Of a stretch of DNA of 64,000 nucleotides, positions 12,325-23,467 are shown piece after piece. Every line of letters begins with the position of its first letter. The stretch's first letter is position 1. The stretch lies in assembly GCF_050003625.1 (NCBI RefSeq), contig NC_134397.1, positions 195,879,063-195,943,062 of the forward strand, given 5' to 3'. The notes beneath the pieces were generated by a model. That model was not told where the DNA came from, did no database searches, and saw nothing but the letters and a program-made list of their open reading frames with translations. Position numbers and translations under genes: made by a program. The stretch is from Haematobia irritans (taxonomy: Eukaryota > Arthropoda > Insecta > Diptera > Muscidae).

Positions 12325-13172
12325 AAAACCAAAAAATGGATTAAATGGGGATTCCTCGCATCATTTCTAGCACACAAAGGTCTCCGGATTTCAAACTGTT
12401 GGACAGTAACGTTGGCACTAAAAAATACCAAAGTTATTGATTCTCTGAAGACAGCACATTGCCGGGAATGGGCCAAAATACCGCAGGGGCACTTTCGAGG
12501 AATGAGTGATTGCTTTGTCGGTTTGTCGATTTTAAACTGATTCTAAATTGTGATTTTGTTTTCAAAATGTTTTGTTACTAACTTAATTCTATTACTATTC
12601 AAACTGCATTACTTCCTCTCTTATCTATTTCCCTTAGTTTAGTTTGTTCATTATATTGAAGTTGTCTGCCGATATTATTACCTTGGCTTGTGTGACTTAC
12701 ATATTTACAAAATATTTCCTCATTCAGATCTTGGAGGAAACTCAATCGCTTTGAATACAATTGAGTAAACATGGTGTTGAAAACTTTAAACAAATTGTTG
12801 TTGTTAAAAGTTTGACAAACGACAAAAAAAAAAAAATAAAATGAAGCATTCGACTCAGCCAATCAATCTGTTAAAAAATAGCATCAGCCCATTTAGCTCG
12901 TTCTAGTTCAGTGCAAAAAATCTACTAAACTAACATCAGTGGAAATTGTGATGAAGAAAAGAGGAATGGTATACAAAAAAAAAAAAAAAGAAAACAACAA
13001 CAAAAACAATAATCAGTTTGGATATAACAACTTTACAAGTTTTTCTTATAGTACACAATAACTACAACAATAACAACAACATAGAAACGCTGCAAAAAAA
13101 GAAAATTTGATGTTGGTTGTTGTCACATTTGATGTTGGTGTCGCAAGTCCCTACTCTACAATGGTTGGGTTA
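12325..13172. other. unassigned region with A-rich and ACA-rich runs
   Basis: Non-repeat sequence followed by homopolymer A and CAA/ACA runs near 12975-13090, as is common in dipteran introns and intergenic DNA. Open frames at 12211-12540 (plus) and 12599-12862 (minus) have no recognisable domain. The first simply starts inside the satellite. Confidence 0.4.
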
Positions 13173-13180
13173 TGGTGGCA

Positions 13181-13939
13181 CAGTGTTGCCTGGTTAGGGG
13201 TTTTCCCCCCAAATTTAGGGGCTTTTTCACGTTTAGGGGTTTTTTTAGGGGTAAAATTTATTTGGGGGATTTTTGGGGGTAAAAAATTATTTCAGACCTT
13301 ATAAAGTGGATAAATTCTCAAACAAATTCGGAACAATTCTAGCATGAGTTATGAGAAAAGATGCGGAAAGTCACCAAGAAGATCCTAAATACAAACAAGT
13401 ATCCAATAGCATTATTTTCGTTATCTTTTTTAAACTCTTCTGTTGAAAGGGCATTTTTAATATTTGACAAAATTAAAAACAATCGTATTTTAACTTAGCA
13501 GCTGAAAGCTTTTTAAGAGTAAGCCCGCTTTTTAAATTGATATACATATTGTATTATTACATCCATAGAAAAAATAATTTCCTCAGGGATGATATTTTAA
13601 ACAAACGAAAATCTCTTTTGTTTTAAAGTATTTTCTTAAATAGCAAATTTTATTTTTTTATTTACTTCAAACGAAAAAAAATTTTAGCATCAAAAGAAAA
13701 CTTAGTTGTTCAAAAATTTCGTTTCTCAGGAAAGAACTCTTCTTTCAGGATATATATTTGTGTTAAATTTAATTTTTAAAGTTTATCACTACAGGATTTT
13801 TTTCACGTAATTTTGGGACCACTTTTTTTACTTTTATATTCTGAAATTTTTTGGGGGATTTTGAAAAAAGCTTAGACCAATTTAGGGGTTTTTTTCTTAA
13901 GATTTGGGGGGAAGAATCAAAAATCACCTGGCAACACTG
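13181..13939 (+). mobile_element. hAT element, internally deleted
   Basis: Ends are CAGTGTTGCC on both sides (right end reads GGCAACACTG). They are flanked by a perfect 8-bp duplication TGGTGGCA at 13173-13180 and 13940-13947. CAGTGTTGCC is a typical hAT terminus. Behind the tips lie G/C-run subterminal regions (CCCCCCAAATTTAGGGG on the left, related sequence on the right). At 759 bp it is much shorter than an autonomous hAT and keeps only the 3' end of the transposase gene. Confidence 0.9.
13361..13498 (+). pseudogene. hAT transposase C-terminal dimerisation remnant
   Basis: A 45-codon frame containing YPIALFSLSFLNSSVERAF followed by LIFDKIKNNR and a stop. It resembles the conserved hAT C-terminal dimerisation region, where a proline-led hydrophobic stretch precedes VER.FS....IK..R. 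The N-terminal BED finger and the RNase-H-like catalytic region are absent, so it cannot be functional alone. It lies inside the 759-bp element with hAT ends, which supports the assignment. The sequence shows the motif; the family identity is from knowledge of hAT transposases. Confidence 0.65.
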
Positions 13940-14148
13940 TGGTGGCAGTCTATTACTTTAACCTCCCCATTAGTGGAAGAAGTCAATAGTAAGCCCACAA
14001 TTCGGTTTTATAGGGGATAAATTGTTGCCAAGCAACAGCTTTGTTCGGCATAATATGTAAGGGATAGTACAGGTCAACTTGAATTAGTTTGTTGTCTTAA
14101 TTTCAATTGAGAACTCCTCAGTTAAATAACTACAGTATGATAATTTTG

Positions 14149-17111
14149 TATACCCTCCACCATAGGATGGGGGTATATTAACTTTGTCATTTCGCTTGTA
14201 ACACATCGAAATATTGCTCTAAAACCTCATAAAGTATATATATTCTGGGTCGTGGTGAAATTCTGAGTCGATCTAAGCATGTCCGTCCGCCCATCCGTCT
14301 GTTGAAATCACGCTAACTTCCGAACGAAACAAGCTATAGACTTAAAACTTGGCACAAGTAGTTTTTATTGATTTAGGTCGGATGGTATTGCAAATGGGCC
14401 ATATCGACTTTTACTTATAGCCCCCATATAAACGGACCCTCAGATTTGGCTTGCTGAGCCACTAAGAGAAGCATATTTCATCCGATCCGGCTGAAATTTG
14501 GTACATGGTGTTGGTATATGGTTTTTAACAACCATGCAAAAATTGGTCCACATCGGTCCATAATTATATATAGCCCCCATATAAACCGATCCTCAGATTT
14601 GGCTTGCGGAGGCTCAAAGAGAAACAAATTTCATCCGATCCGACTGAAATTTGGTACATAATGTTGGTATATGGTCTCTAACAACCATGGAAAAATTGGT
14701 CCACATCGGTTCATAATTATATATAGCCCCCATATAAACCGATCCCCAGATTTGGCTTGCGGAGAATCAAAGAGAAACAAATTTCATCCGATCGAACTGA
14801 AATTTGGTACATGGTGTTAGTATATGGTCTCTAAGAATCGTGCCAGAATTGGTCCATATCGGTCCAGATTTGACCTCCGGAGCCTCTTGGAGGAGCAAAA
14901 TTCATCCGATCCGATTGAAATTTGGAATGTGGTGTTAATATATGGCCGCTAACAACCATACCAAAATTGGTCCATATCGGTCTATAGTTATATATAGCCG
15001 ATTCCCAATCACACAAAAATTGGTCCATATTGGTTCATAATCATTGTTGTCAAAATTTTATTTCTATAGAAAATTTTGTTAAAATGTTATTTCTATAGAA
15101 AATTTTGTCAAAACTTTATTTCTATAGAAAATTTTGTCAAAATTTTATTTCTATAGAAACTTTTGTCAACATTTTATTTCTATGGAAAATTTTGTTAAAA
15201 TTTATACCCTTCACCACTACTGTGGTACAGGGTATAATAAGTTTGTGCAGTTGTATGTAACGCCAAGAAGGAAAAGTCTGAGACCCATCGTTTAGTATAC
15301 CGATCGTCTTAGAATTAAATTCTGAGTCGATTTAGCGATGTCCGTCTGTCTGTCTGTCTGTCCGTCTGTCTGTTGATGTATTTTTGTGTGCAAAGTACAG
15401 CTCGCAGTTTTAGTCCGATTGTCCTAAAATTTGGTATAGGGTCCTCTTTCGGCTCAAAGACGATCCCTATTGATTTTGGAAAAAAACGGTTCAGATCTAG
15501 ATATAGCTGCCATATATATTTTTCACCGATCTGGTCATAATTGGCGTGTATATCAACCGATCTTCCTAAAATTCCGTACATCCGAATATTTTATGAGTTT
15601 CGAAAAACTTGCAAAATATCAGCCAAATCGGTTCAGATTTAGATATAGCTCCCATATATAGCTTTCGACCGATTTACACTCATTTGCCCACAGAGGCCAA
15701 TTTTTTGCTCCGATTTAGTTGAAATTTTGCACAGGGAGTAGAGTTAGCATTGTAGCTATGCGTGTCAAATGTGGTTGAAATCGGTTCAGATTTAGATATA
15801 GCTCCCATATATAGCTTTCGCCCGATTTACACTCAAATGACCACAGAGGCTAATTTTTTGCTCCGATTTAGTTGAAATTTTGCACAGGGAGTAGAATAAG
15901 CATTGTAGCTATACGTGCCAAATTTGGTTGAAATCGGTTCAGATTTAGATATAGCTCCCATATATAGCTTTCGCCCGATTTACACTCATATGACCACAGA
16001 GGCCAAATTTTAACTCCGATTTAGTTGAAATTTTGCACAGGGAGTAGAATTAGCATTGTAGCTATGCGTGCCAAATTTGGTTGACATCGGTTCAGATTTA
16101 GATTTTGCTCCCATATATATGTTTTTCTGATTTCGACCAACATTTTCCTTGTAAAATCACCACTGCTTAGTCGAAAAGTTGTAAAAATGACTCAAATTTT
16201 CCTAAACTTCTAATACATATATATATCGAGCGATAAATCATAAATAAACTTTTGCGAAGTTTCCTCAAAATTGCTACAGATTTAAACGTTTCCCATATTT
16301 ATACCCTTCACCACTACTGTGGTACAGGGTATAATAAGTTTGTGCATTTGTATGTAACGCCAAGAAGGAGTAATCATAGATCAACCTTTTAGTATACGGA
16401 TCGGCTTAGAATTAAATTCTGAGTCGATTTAGCGATGTCCGTCTGTCTGTCTGTCTGTTGATGTATTTTTGTGTGCAAAGTACAGCTCGCAGTTTTAGTC
16501 CGATTGTCCTAAAATTTGGTATAGGGTCCTGTTTCGGCTCAAAGACGATCCCTATTGATTTTGGAAAATATCGGTTCAGATTTAGATATAGCTGCCATAT
16601 ATATTATTCACCGATCTGGTTTTATACTAACATTGTGTTCCACCCTAGTGCATTAGCCGACTTAAATTTTGAGTCTATAGATTTTGTAGAAGTCTATCAA
16701 ATTCTTCCAGATCGAGTGAATATTCTTCCAGATCGAGTGAATATTTAAATGTATGTATTTGGGACAAACCTTTATATAGCCCCCAACACATTTGACGGAT
16801 GTGATATGGTATCGAAAATTTAGATCTACAAAGTGGTGCAGGGTATAATATAGTCGGCCCCGCCCGACTTTAGACTTTCCTTACTTGTTTTTGTTTTTAT
16901 AATTTTTTTTTTAATTTAATATATACCACGTATGGACTTACAATTTAGAAGACGGTGTTAGGAGGTTTTAAGATACCTTGCCATCGGCAATCGTTACCGC
17001 AACCCAATTAATTCGATTGTGGATGGCGGTGTTTAGAAGAAGTTTCTACGCAATCCATGGTGGAGGGTACATAAGCTTCGGCCTGGGCGAACTTATGGCC
17101 GTATATACTTG
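14149..17111 (+). mobile_element. Helentron/DINE-like element, family 1, with nested family-3 copies
   Basis: It starts with TATACCCTCC...GGGGGTATA, then TAACACATCGAAATATTG, a short TA run, and the GTCY core (GTCCGTCCGCCC) at about 14280-14300. It continues with about four 153-bp repeats (14400-15040) and a short 29-bp satellite module (15045-15202). Two family-3 copies interrupt it at 15203-16887. The family-1 3' part resumes at about 16915 and ends with the hairpin TTCGGCCTGGGCGAA and TATACTTG. No Rep/helicase gene is present, so it is non-autonomous. Confidence 0.8.
15203..16887 (+). mobile_element. Helentron/DINE-like family 3, two copies in tandem/nested
   Basis: Two 5' ends (TATACCCTTCACCACTACTG) occur at 15203 and 16300, each followed by a GTCTGTCTGTC core. 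The first carries three to four 153-bp repeats (GATATAGCTCCCATATATAG). The second appears to be inserted into the distal part of the first, which breaks off at TTTCCCATATT. The shared 3' end has a hairpin around AGTCGGCCCCGCCCGACT and ends TTACTTG. The block sits between T residues inside a family-1 copy. Confidence 0.8.
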
Positions 17112-17390
17112 TTTTGTATTGCTTTATTTTTTATTTTTTTATTTTATTATAAAGAGTAAATTCGTAAATGGTTAGTAAAAAGTATACCAAGATTCTGTGT
17201 CATACAGTAAAAGAAGAATTCTCTTTTCTGAGGAACTAAATTTTGACCCAAGTAAAGATTTCTTTTGACGGAAAGGTATTCTCTTTGGAAGCAAATAATC
17301 GCTTGCCATAAATTCGGGTTTATGTGTTCTAAAAGAAAATTCTTTATTAGTTTGTCTGAAATTTCGTTCCGGAGAAAAATATTTTGTATT
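17112..17390. other. short unassigned spacer
   Basis: AT-rich sequence. Part of it (CATAAATTCGGGTTTAT near 17308) recurs near 58790, also just before a Helentron 5' end. It may therefore belong to an undescribed Helentron-associated repeat. No gene. Confidence 0.4.
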
Positions 17391-17880
17391 GGGTGTACCC
17401 TCATAGCGATGTGGGGGTATAAAATGTTTTTCCTCCTGTTTGTAACATTACCACATTAACTACCATATGCAATTCATATGTTATTTATTACTGATCAGTA
17501 AGAAATTCTATGATAATCTCCGACGATGTCCGTCTGTCTTTTTGTTGTAATAACGCCACAGCATTTAATTCTGAGATTTAACAGAGATTCCTTTTTTGTC
17601 TGCCATCAGGTCTAGTTCAGGATGGGATATATCAGTCCAGGTTTTGAGATCTTCCGGTTTGACTTCTTGGCCTTTTATATCCGATTTGCCGAAATTCACA
17701 ATATACATAGTGGATGATATGACATGCAATAAATACAGTGCTATATTTATACTCTTCGAGCACATCGATATATTGGTCTCAGACCCCATTCTGGGTTCTG
17801 GTGAAATTCTGAGTGGTTCTAGAGATGTCCGTCCGTCTGTTGAAATCTCGCTAACTTCTGAACCAAACAACCCAGCAAAC
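17391..17880 (+). mobile_element. degenerate Helentron 5' fragments (family 2 then family 1)
   Basis: A decayed 5' tip (GTGGGGGTATAAAATG) and GATGTCCGTCTGTC core at 17405-17545 are followed by family-2-type sequence (TCTAGTTCAGGATGG). A family-1 core follows at 17741-17880 (CACATCGATATATTGGTCTC, GATGTCCGTCCGTCTG, AATCTCGCTAACTTC). No 3' hairpin is seen for either. Confidence 0.55.
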
Positions 17881-17934
17881 AATTTTGGAAGTTCTTCTAA
17901 AGGCACAACTTTAAAAGCTCTTCCAAAAATATCC

Positions 17935-18170
17935 TCCCATTTGGCATAATTACTTTACGTTTTGAAAATTGAACTTAAGTTCTCCGATTTGCTCTAAATT
18001 TTCAGAAAGATTGGGTTTGTTCACCAAGCCCCCCGTACTCGACTCATTTTAAAGTACTAAACTTTTCGATTTACCTCAAATTTACAGAGAACATTGGGGC
18101 AGTTATTAAATGAATGTGAGGTAATAGATTTTTTGGCCGAGGAAGGAGATTTGAGGGACAGTTCCCCGAT
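17935..18170. repeat. dispersed repeat P fragment
   Basis: Contains ACTTTTCGATTTACCTCAA, ATTTACAGAGAAC and GGCCGAGGAAGGAG. Related blocks occur at 22330-22860, 37530-37811 and 40618-41035. The family is not one I recognise; no coding frame is evident. Confidence 0.5.
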
Positions 18171-18205
18171 TTTTATACCCTCCACCATAGGATGGGGGGT
18201 ATATT
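18171..18205 (+). mobile_element. family-1 Helentron 5' tip only
   Basis: TATACCCTCCACCATAGG followed by ATGGGGGGTATATTAA, then unrelated AT-rich sequence. Only the 5' hairpin is present. Confidence 0.6.
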
Positions 18206-18905
18206 AAATTTATATAATATTTTATATTATATATTTAAATTATAAACGTGTAAATACTATTTTCAAATATATTGCATGTGGATTATCAGATACTAAATGT
18301 TCCAGATGCTTTAATAATATTTGAAAATAGACGAATAGTTTGATATAATACATTAAAATTTATTATGCTCTCTTTGAATTACTAGAAATATAAAAAAATA
18401 TGTTTGAGTCTTTTAGTGTAAATACTCTTCGATGAAAAATATTCGTACTATATAAGCACTCCACAGCTCAAATCGATATCTTATCTCATTTGCACACATA
18501 AAATAAATAGATGCTAATTTTCAAGTCGATAGCAACGAATACATATGCATTGAAAATTATATGATATATGATATTAAATATCAATATGAACAAAATATGA
18601 AGTACATATCCTAAGAGAAATGGATCAATTCCAGGACTAGTCCCTGGTGGTGTGTGTATGGACCAGCCCCAGTTCTGGTCAAAACGTATGGAATGGCCCG
18701 TTTAATATGGGTTTGTGATTGACAGGGTCTATTTACACTTTAGGACAATTTTCACTAAAATCTACCTACGCCTACCTACATCTACCATATGGATTTGGAC
18801 ATTTGGGAGGAAAAAAATTTATAAGAAAATTTTTTGCTTAAGGGCGGCACTAAGATTGTGTTTCACAGATAAAAATTAAACACTTCCCCAATTACTTTGC
18901 TTTAC
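18206..18905. other. unassigned, with a fragment of the CCCTACGGG MITE family
   Basis: AT-rich sequence. At about 18615-18755 it matches the interior of the MITE at 51453-51884 (GACTAGTCCCTGG, TGTATGGACCAG, ATATGGGTTTGTGATTGAC). The MITE's CCCTACGGG ends are not present. No gene seen. Confidence 0.5.
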
Positions 18906-18907
18906 TA

Positions 18908-20181
18908 AAGGGTGATACGGTCAAAATTTGGTCAATATAAACTTGACGTATTTCTTTCAATTTTGCATTTAAAAAACCTGAACACCCCTCATTTTGAAGG
19001 TGTGTGTGTGTAAAATGTTGCTCCTATTTTGATTTTGGAATTCTCTCTTCAGTTGTCAAAATGCCGTCCAAGCAAGAAAAGCAGCGTATCAAAATTTTGC
19101 TCGCGCATCGCGAAAATCCGAGCTACTCGCACGCAAAGCTGGCAAAATCGCTAAAAGTTGCTAAATCAACCGTTACAAATGTAATTAAAGTGTTTGGGGA
19201 ACGTTTGTCGACAGCCAGGAAGTCTGGATCGGGGGGAAATCGAAAACCGGAAGCCGCTGAGACGACAAAGAAAGTTGCCGGTAGTTTCAAGCGAAACCCT
19301 AACCTCTCTCTTCGAGATGCCGGGTGTATCGTCTACAACCGTGCATCGAGCCAAAAACCGAGCCGGACTATCGACTTACAAGAAGGTAGTGACTCCAAAT
19401 CGCGATAATAAACAAAATACGACGGCCAAAGCGCTGTACTCGACGATGCTGACGAAGTTTGACTGCGTGGTAATGGACGACGAAACCTACATCAAAGCCG
19501 ACTACAAGCAGCTTCCGGGACAGGAGTTTTATACGGCAAAAGGAAGGTGAAAGGCAGATATTTTCAAGCACATAAAACTGTCAAAGTTCGCAAAGAAATA
19601 TCTGGTTTGGCAAGCCATCTGTACCTGTGGCTTGAAAAGCAGCATTTTCATAGCTTCCGGGACTGTCAACCAAGAAATTTACGTGAAAGAGTGTTTGAAT
19701 AAACGTCTGCTGCCTTTCCTGAAGAAACACGGTTGTTCCGTATTGTTTTGGCCGGATTTGGCATCTTGCCATTACGGTAAAAAGGCCATGGAGTGTTACG
19801 CCGCCAACAACGTGCAGGTGGTTCCCAAGGACAAGAACCCTCCCAACACGCCAGAGCTCCGCCCAATTGAGAAATACTGGGCTATTGTCAAGCGGAACCT
19901 AAAGAAGACCAAAAAAATTGCTAAGGACGAGCAGCAGTTCAAGGCAAACTGGCTTTCTGCGGCGAAGAAGTTGGACAAGGTGGCTGTACAAAATCTGATG
20001 GCAGGTGTCAAGCGTGAGGCCCGGCAATTCGGATTTGGAAAAGCGAAAGCCTAACTGAATATTTTTTCTGAATTTTATACTAATTGAACTTGAAAAAGAA
20101 ATTTAATTTGATTTTTTAAATAAACGATTTCACCGATTTACACGCGTTTTCCCTTGACCAAATTTTGACCGTATTACCCTT
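18908..20181 (+). mobile_element. Tc1/mariner-superfamily element, DD37E type
   Basis: A 1274-bp element with near-identical inverted ends (AAGGGTGATACGGTCAAAA on the left, one mismatch on the right, about 28 bp in all). TA lies on both sides, at 18906-18907 and 20182-20183. It encodes one transposase, disabled by a frameshift and a stop. The right flank is family-1 Helentron sequence (AGTTGTTATTGATGTAGG). The left flank is not the matching Helentron half, so the locus was rearranged. Its GC content is well above that of its surroundings, consistent with a fairly recent arrival. Confidence 0.95.
19061..20054 (+). pseudogene. Tc1/mariner transposase (DD37E), broken
   Basis: The start at 19061 gives MPSKQEKQRIKILL, the beginning of a helix-turn-helix DNA-binding region (residues about 1-110; SHAKLAKSLKVAKSTV). 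The reading then jumps frame near 19320-19325, apparently after loss of one base in a GGG run. It continues in the frame containing VSSTTVHR and the first catalytic Asp in VVMDDETY. A TGA at 19548-19550 interrupts it. The final 141 codons carry the second Asp in FWPDLASCH and the Glu in RPIEKYW. Thirty-seven residues separate those two, the DD37E spacing known from mosquito ITmD37E-type elements. Total length, about 330 codons, is normal for the superfamily. Not functional as read. Confidence 0.9.
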
Positions 20182-20183
20182 TA

Positions 20184-22305
20184 GTTGTTATTGATGTAGG
20201 TTGGATGGCCCATTTGCAAGGCCATATCGGTCCACTACAGCCCCCATATAAACCGATCTCCCGATTTGGCTTTGGGAGCCTCTAAGAGAAGCAAATTTCA
20301 TCCGATCCGGCAGAAATTTAGTACGTGGTGTTATTATATGGTCTCTAACAACCATGCAAAAATTGGTCCACATCGGTCCATAATTATATATAGCCCCCAT
20401 ATAAACCGATCCCCCGATTTGGCTTTCGGAGCCTCTTAGAGGAGCAAAATTTATCCGATCCGGTTGAAATTTGGTACGTGGTGTTAGTATATGGTCTTTA
20501 ACAACCATGCAAAAATTGGTCCACATCGGTACATAATTATATATAGCCCCCATATAAACCGATCCCCAGATTTGGTTTGCGGAGCCTCTAAGAGAAGCAA
20601 ATTTCATCCGATCCGGCTGAAATTTGGTATATGGTGTTAGTATATGGTCTCTAACAACTATGCAAAAATTGGTCCACATCGGTCAATAGTTATATATAGC
20701 TCCCATATAAACCAATCCCCAGATTTGTCCTTCGGAGCCTCTTGGAGGAGCAAAATTCATCCGATTCGTTTGAAATTTGGTACGTAGTGTTATATGGTCT
20801 CTAACAACCATGCAAAAATTGGTCCATATCGGTCCATAATTATATATAGCCCCCATATAAACGGACCCCCAAATTTGGCTTGTGGAGCCTCTAAGAGAAG
20901 CAAATTTCATCCGATCCGGCTGAAATTTGGTACGTGGTGTTACTATATGGTATCTAACAACCATGCAAAAATTGGTCCACATCGATCCATAATTATATAT
21001 AGCCCCATATAAACCGATCCCCAGATTTGACGTCCGGAGCCTCTTGCAGGAGCAAAATTTATCCGATATGGTTGAAATTTGGTACGTGGTGTTACTATAT
21101 GGTCTCTAACAACCATGCAAGAATTGGTCCATATCGGTCCACAATTATATATAGCCCCCATATAAACCGATCCCCAGATTTGTCCTCCGGAGCCTCTTGA
21201 AGGAGCAAAATTCATCCGATCCGGTTGAAATTTGGAACGAGGTGTTGGTATGTGGTCTCTAACAAACACGCAAGAATTGGTCCATATCGGTCCATAATTA
21301 TATATATATATATATAGCCCCCATATAAATCAATCCCCAGATTTGACCTCCGGAACCTCTTGGAGGAGCAAAATTCATCCGATTCGGTTGAAATTTGGAA
21401 CGTGGTGCTAGTATGTTGTCTCTAACAAACACGCAAGAATTGGTCCATATCGGTCCATAATTATATATAGGCCCCATATAAATCAATCCCCAGATTTGAT
21501 CTCCGAAGCCTCTTGGAGAAGCAAAATTCATCCGATCCGGTTGAAATTTGCAACGTGGTGTTAGTATATGACCGGCAATAACCATGTCAAATTTGGTTCA
21601 TATAGGTCTATAGTTATATATAGCGGATTCCCAATCACACAAATATTGGTCCATATCGGTTCATAATCAGGGGTGCCACTCGAGCCAAAAATAATCTACC
21701 AAAATTTTATTTCTATAGAAAATTTTGTCAAAATTTTATTTTTATGGAAAATTTTGTCAAAATTTTATTCTTATAGAAAATTTTAGCAACATTTTATTTT
21801 TATAGAAAATGTTGTCAACATTTTATTACTATAGAAAATTTTGTCAAAATTTTATTTCTATAGAAAATTTTGTCAAAATTTTATTTCTATATAAAATTTT
21901 GTCAAAATATTATTTCTATAGAAAATTTTCTCCAAATTTTACTTCTACAGAAAATTTTGTCAAAATTTTATTTGGTCAAAATTTTATTTTGTTAAATTTT
22001 TATTTTGTCAAAATTTTATTTCTATAGAAACTTTTATGAAAATTTTATTTCGGTAGAAAATTTTGTCAAACTTAATTATATACGTATTTAATCGGCCTTT
22101 TTTAGTTTAATATATACCCCATGTGGACTACCTTGCAATTTAGAAGACGGTGTTAGGAAGTTTTAAGATACCTTGCCATCGGCAAATGATACCGCAACGC
22201 AAGTAATTCGATTGTGGATGACAGTCTGCAGTAGAATTTTCCACGCAATCCATGGTAGAACGTACATAAGCTTTGGTCTGGCCGAACTTACGGCTATATA
22301 TACTT
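20184..22305 (+). mobile_element. Helentron/DINE-like family 1, 5' end missing
   Basis: Begins inside the element, at the mariner right edge. It carries about nine 153-bp repeats (20390-21660; TATATAGCCCCCATATAAAC...GGTCCACATCGGTCCATAA). Minus-strand frames of 95-163 codons therefore run through it. At 21668 a hAT-like tip CAGGGGTGCCACTCGAG leads into a 29-bp satellite module (to about 22070). The family-1 3' section follows (AATATATACCCCATGTGG, AATTCGATTGTGGATGAC), then the hairpin TTTGGTCTGGCCGAA and TATACTTGT. Confidence 0.85.
21690..22070 (-). repeat. 29-bp satellite module inside family-1 Helentron
   Basis: About 13 units in orientation B (TTTTGTCAAAATTTTATTTCTATAG). It is bounded by AATCTACCAAA on the left and by TTTGTCAAACTTAATTATA on the right. 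The same two boundaries flank the module in the independent copy at 33457-34615. Confidence 0.85.
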
Positions 22306-22329
22306 GTTTTTTTTTTTTAATTTTCAAGG

Positions 22330-22860
22330 AAGATTGAGATTGGTACCTGCTTTTTTATATCGATCAGGGGCGTCTCCATTTTCCAACCTTTTGGAAATTG
22401 GGTTTATGTTCTTCAATTTTCAGGGAATGTTAGCGGTTGCCAATAGACAAAGATCCGCTACTTTATTTTTCGATATTTGGTCGGAAAGGTGGACCTCGAT
22501 TTTGACATCTCCAATTACCTGAAATTTATAAAGGAAGTGGATATGTCATAAAATAATCATGTGGTATCTGATTTGTCCGACATTTTTAAACGTGCAGAAA
22601 ATTTCCCTAATTTGTAGAGAAGGTTGAGGGTACTTTCTAAGCGAAAAAAAACCCTTTTTAATTTGTTCATATTTGATCGGGGAAAGGGACACAATTTTGT
22701 AAAAATACACCAAAATCTAGACTTTTCCGATTTACTTGAATATTATAAGGGACGTGGGAGAAAGTGATTAAATTAATAAAGTATACAAAATTTGTTGCTA
22801 TCTAGACGAGGAAGGGGAACTCTCCTGTGCGGGTCGGTTTTATATTTAAGTTAAATCAAA
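22330..22860. repeat. dispersed repeat P
   Basis: Contains ACTTTTCCGATTTACTTGAA and AGACGAGGAAGGGGAAC. Compare ACTTTTCGATTTACCTCAA at about 18060 and ACTTTTCCAATTTACTTGAA at about 37790. Internally it seems built of two or three diverged sub-blocks each containing TTTTCAGG or a similar motif. No transposon ends recognised. Confidence 0.5.
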
Positions 22861-23465
22861 GTTATATGAAATATTTTTAAGAATTAGTTTAGCGTACTTT
22901 AAACTTCCAAGTAGAGTATGAAATAAGCCCAATCACGTCGACACATTCTTACATTGTGGGCTGCAGTGTTTTTTTTGTTCTCTGATTTTTCCGTACATTA
23001 TGACTAAGTGAATTACTCATGTGACACTTTGTTATTTTATTGCATTTTCTTGTTTACCCCACAGACATATTGTTGCACTGTTTAAGTTACATTAACTTGG
23101 GTACTGAGATTTTTACATGTAGACGTTACAACTATTCAGAGAGGGGGACACGTAAAATATGAACCTCTGTAGTATATTGCTACGCTTGAATACCTACGTG
23201 TTTGACGCTGAGTGTCTGGATGTTTTTTTTTTTTGTTTACAGTGTTGGATGCTGTACTCTCTTCTGTTGTCACCGGGCACCCTTTTAATATGAGCAGAAT
23301 AGTTTAAATAGTGGGCAGTTGTTTTTGTAAACATTTATGCAATTATTGCTTGAATGGTTGACAAAATATTAGACTGGTCTTATGTTTAAGTTTGAATGTA
23401 ATAGTATGCATAATTTAAGTAAGATTATTAAGTAGCTTTTATATCTTAAAGACATACCCTAAAAC
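22861..23465. other. unassigned, no gene recognised
   Basis: Apparently single-copy sequence in this window. A pyrimidine-rich stretch ending ACCCCACAG near 23060 looks acceptor-like, but no open frame follows, so I do not call an exon. Confidence 0.35.
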
Positions 23466-23467
23466 TA

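Noticed and set aside
20188..20679. A 163-codon minus-strand gene
   Set aside because: It is the in-frame read-through of 153-bp Helentron repeats. The frame question is raised as a finding, but nothing here marks a gene.
23040..23075. A splice acceptor (pyrimidine tract then ACCCCACAG)
   Set aside because: No open frame follows and no matching donor or exon could be defined.
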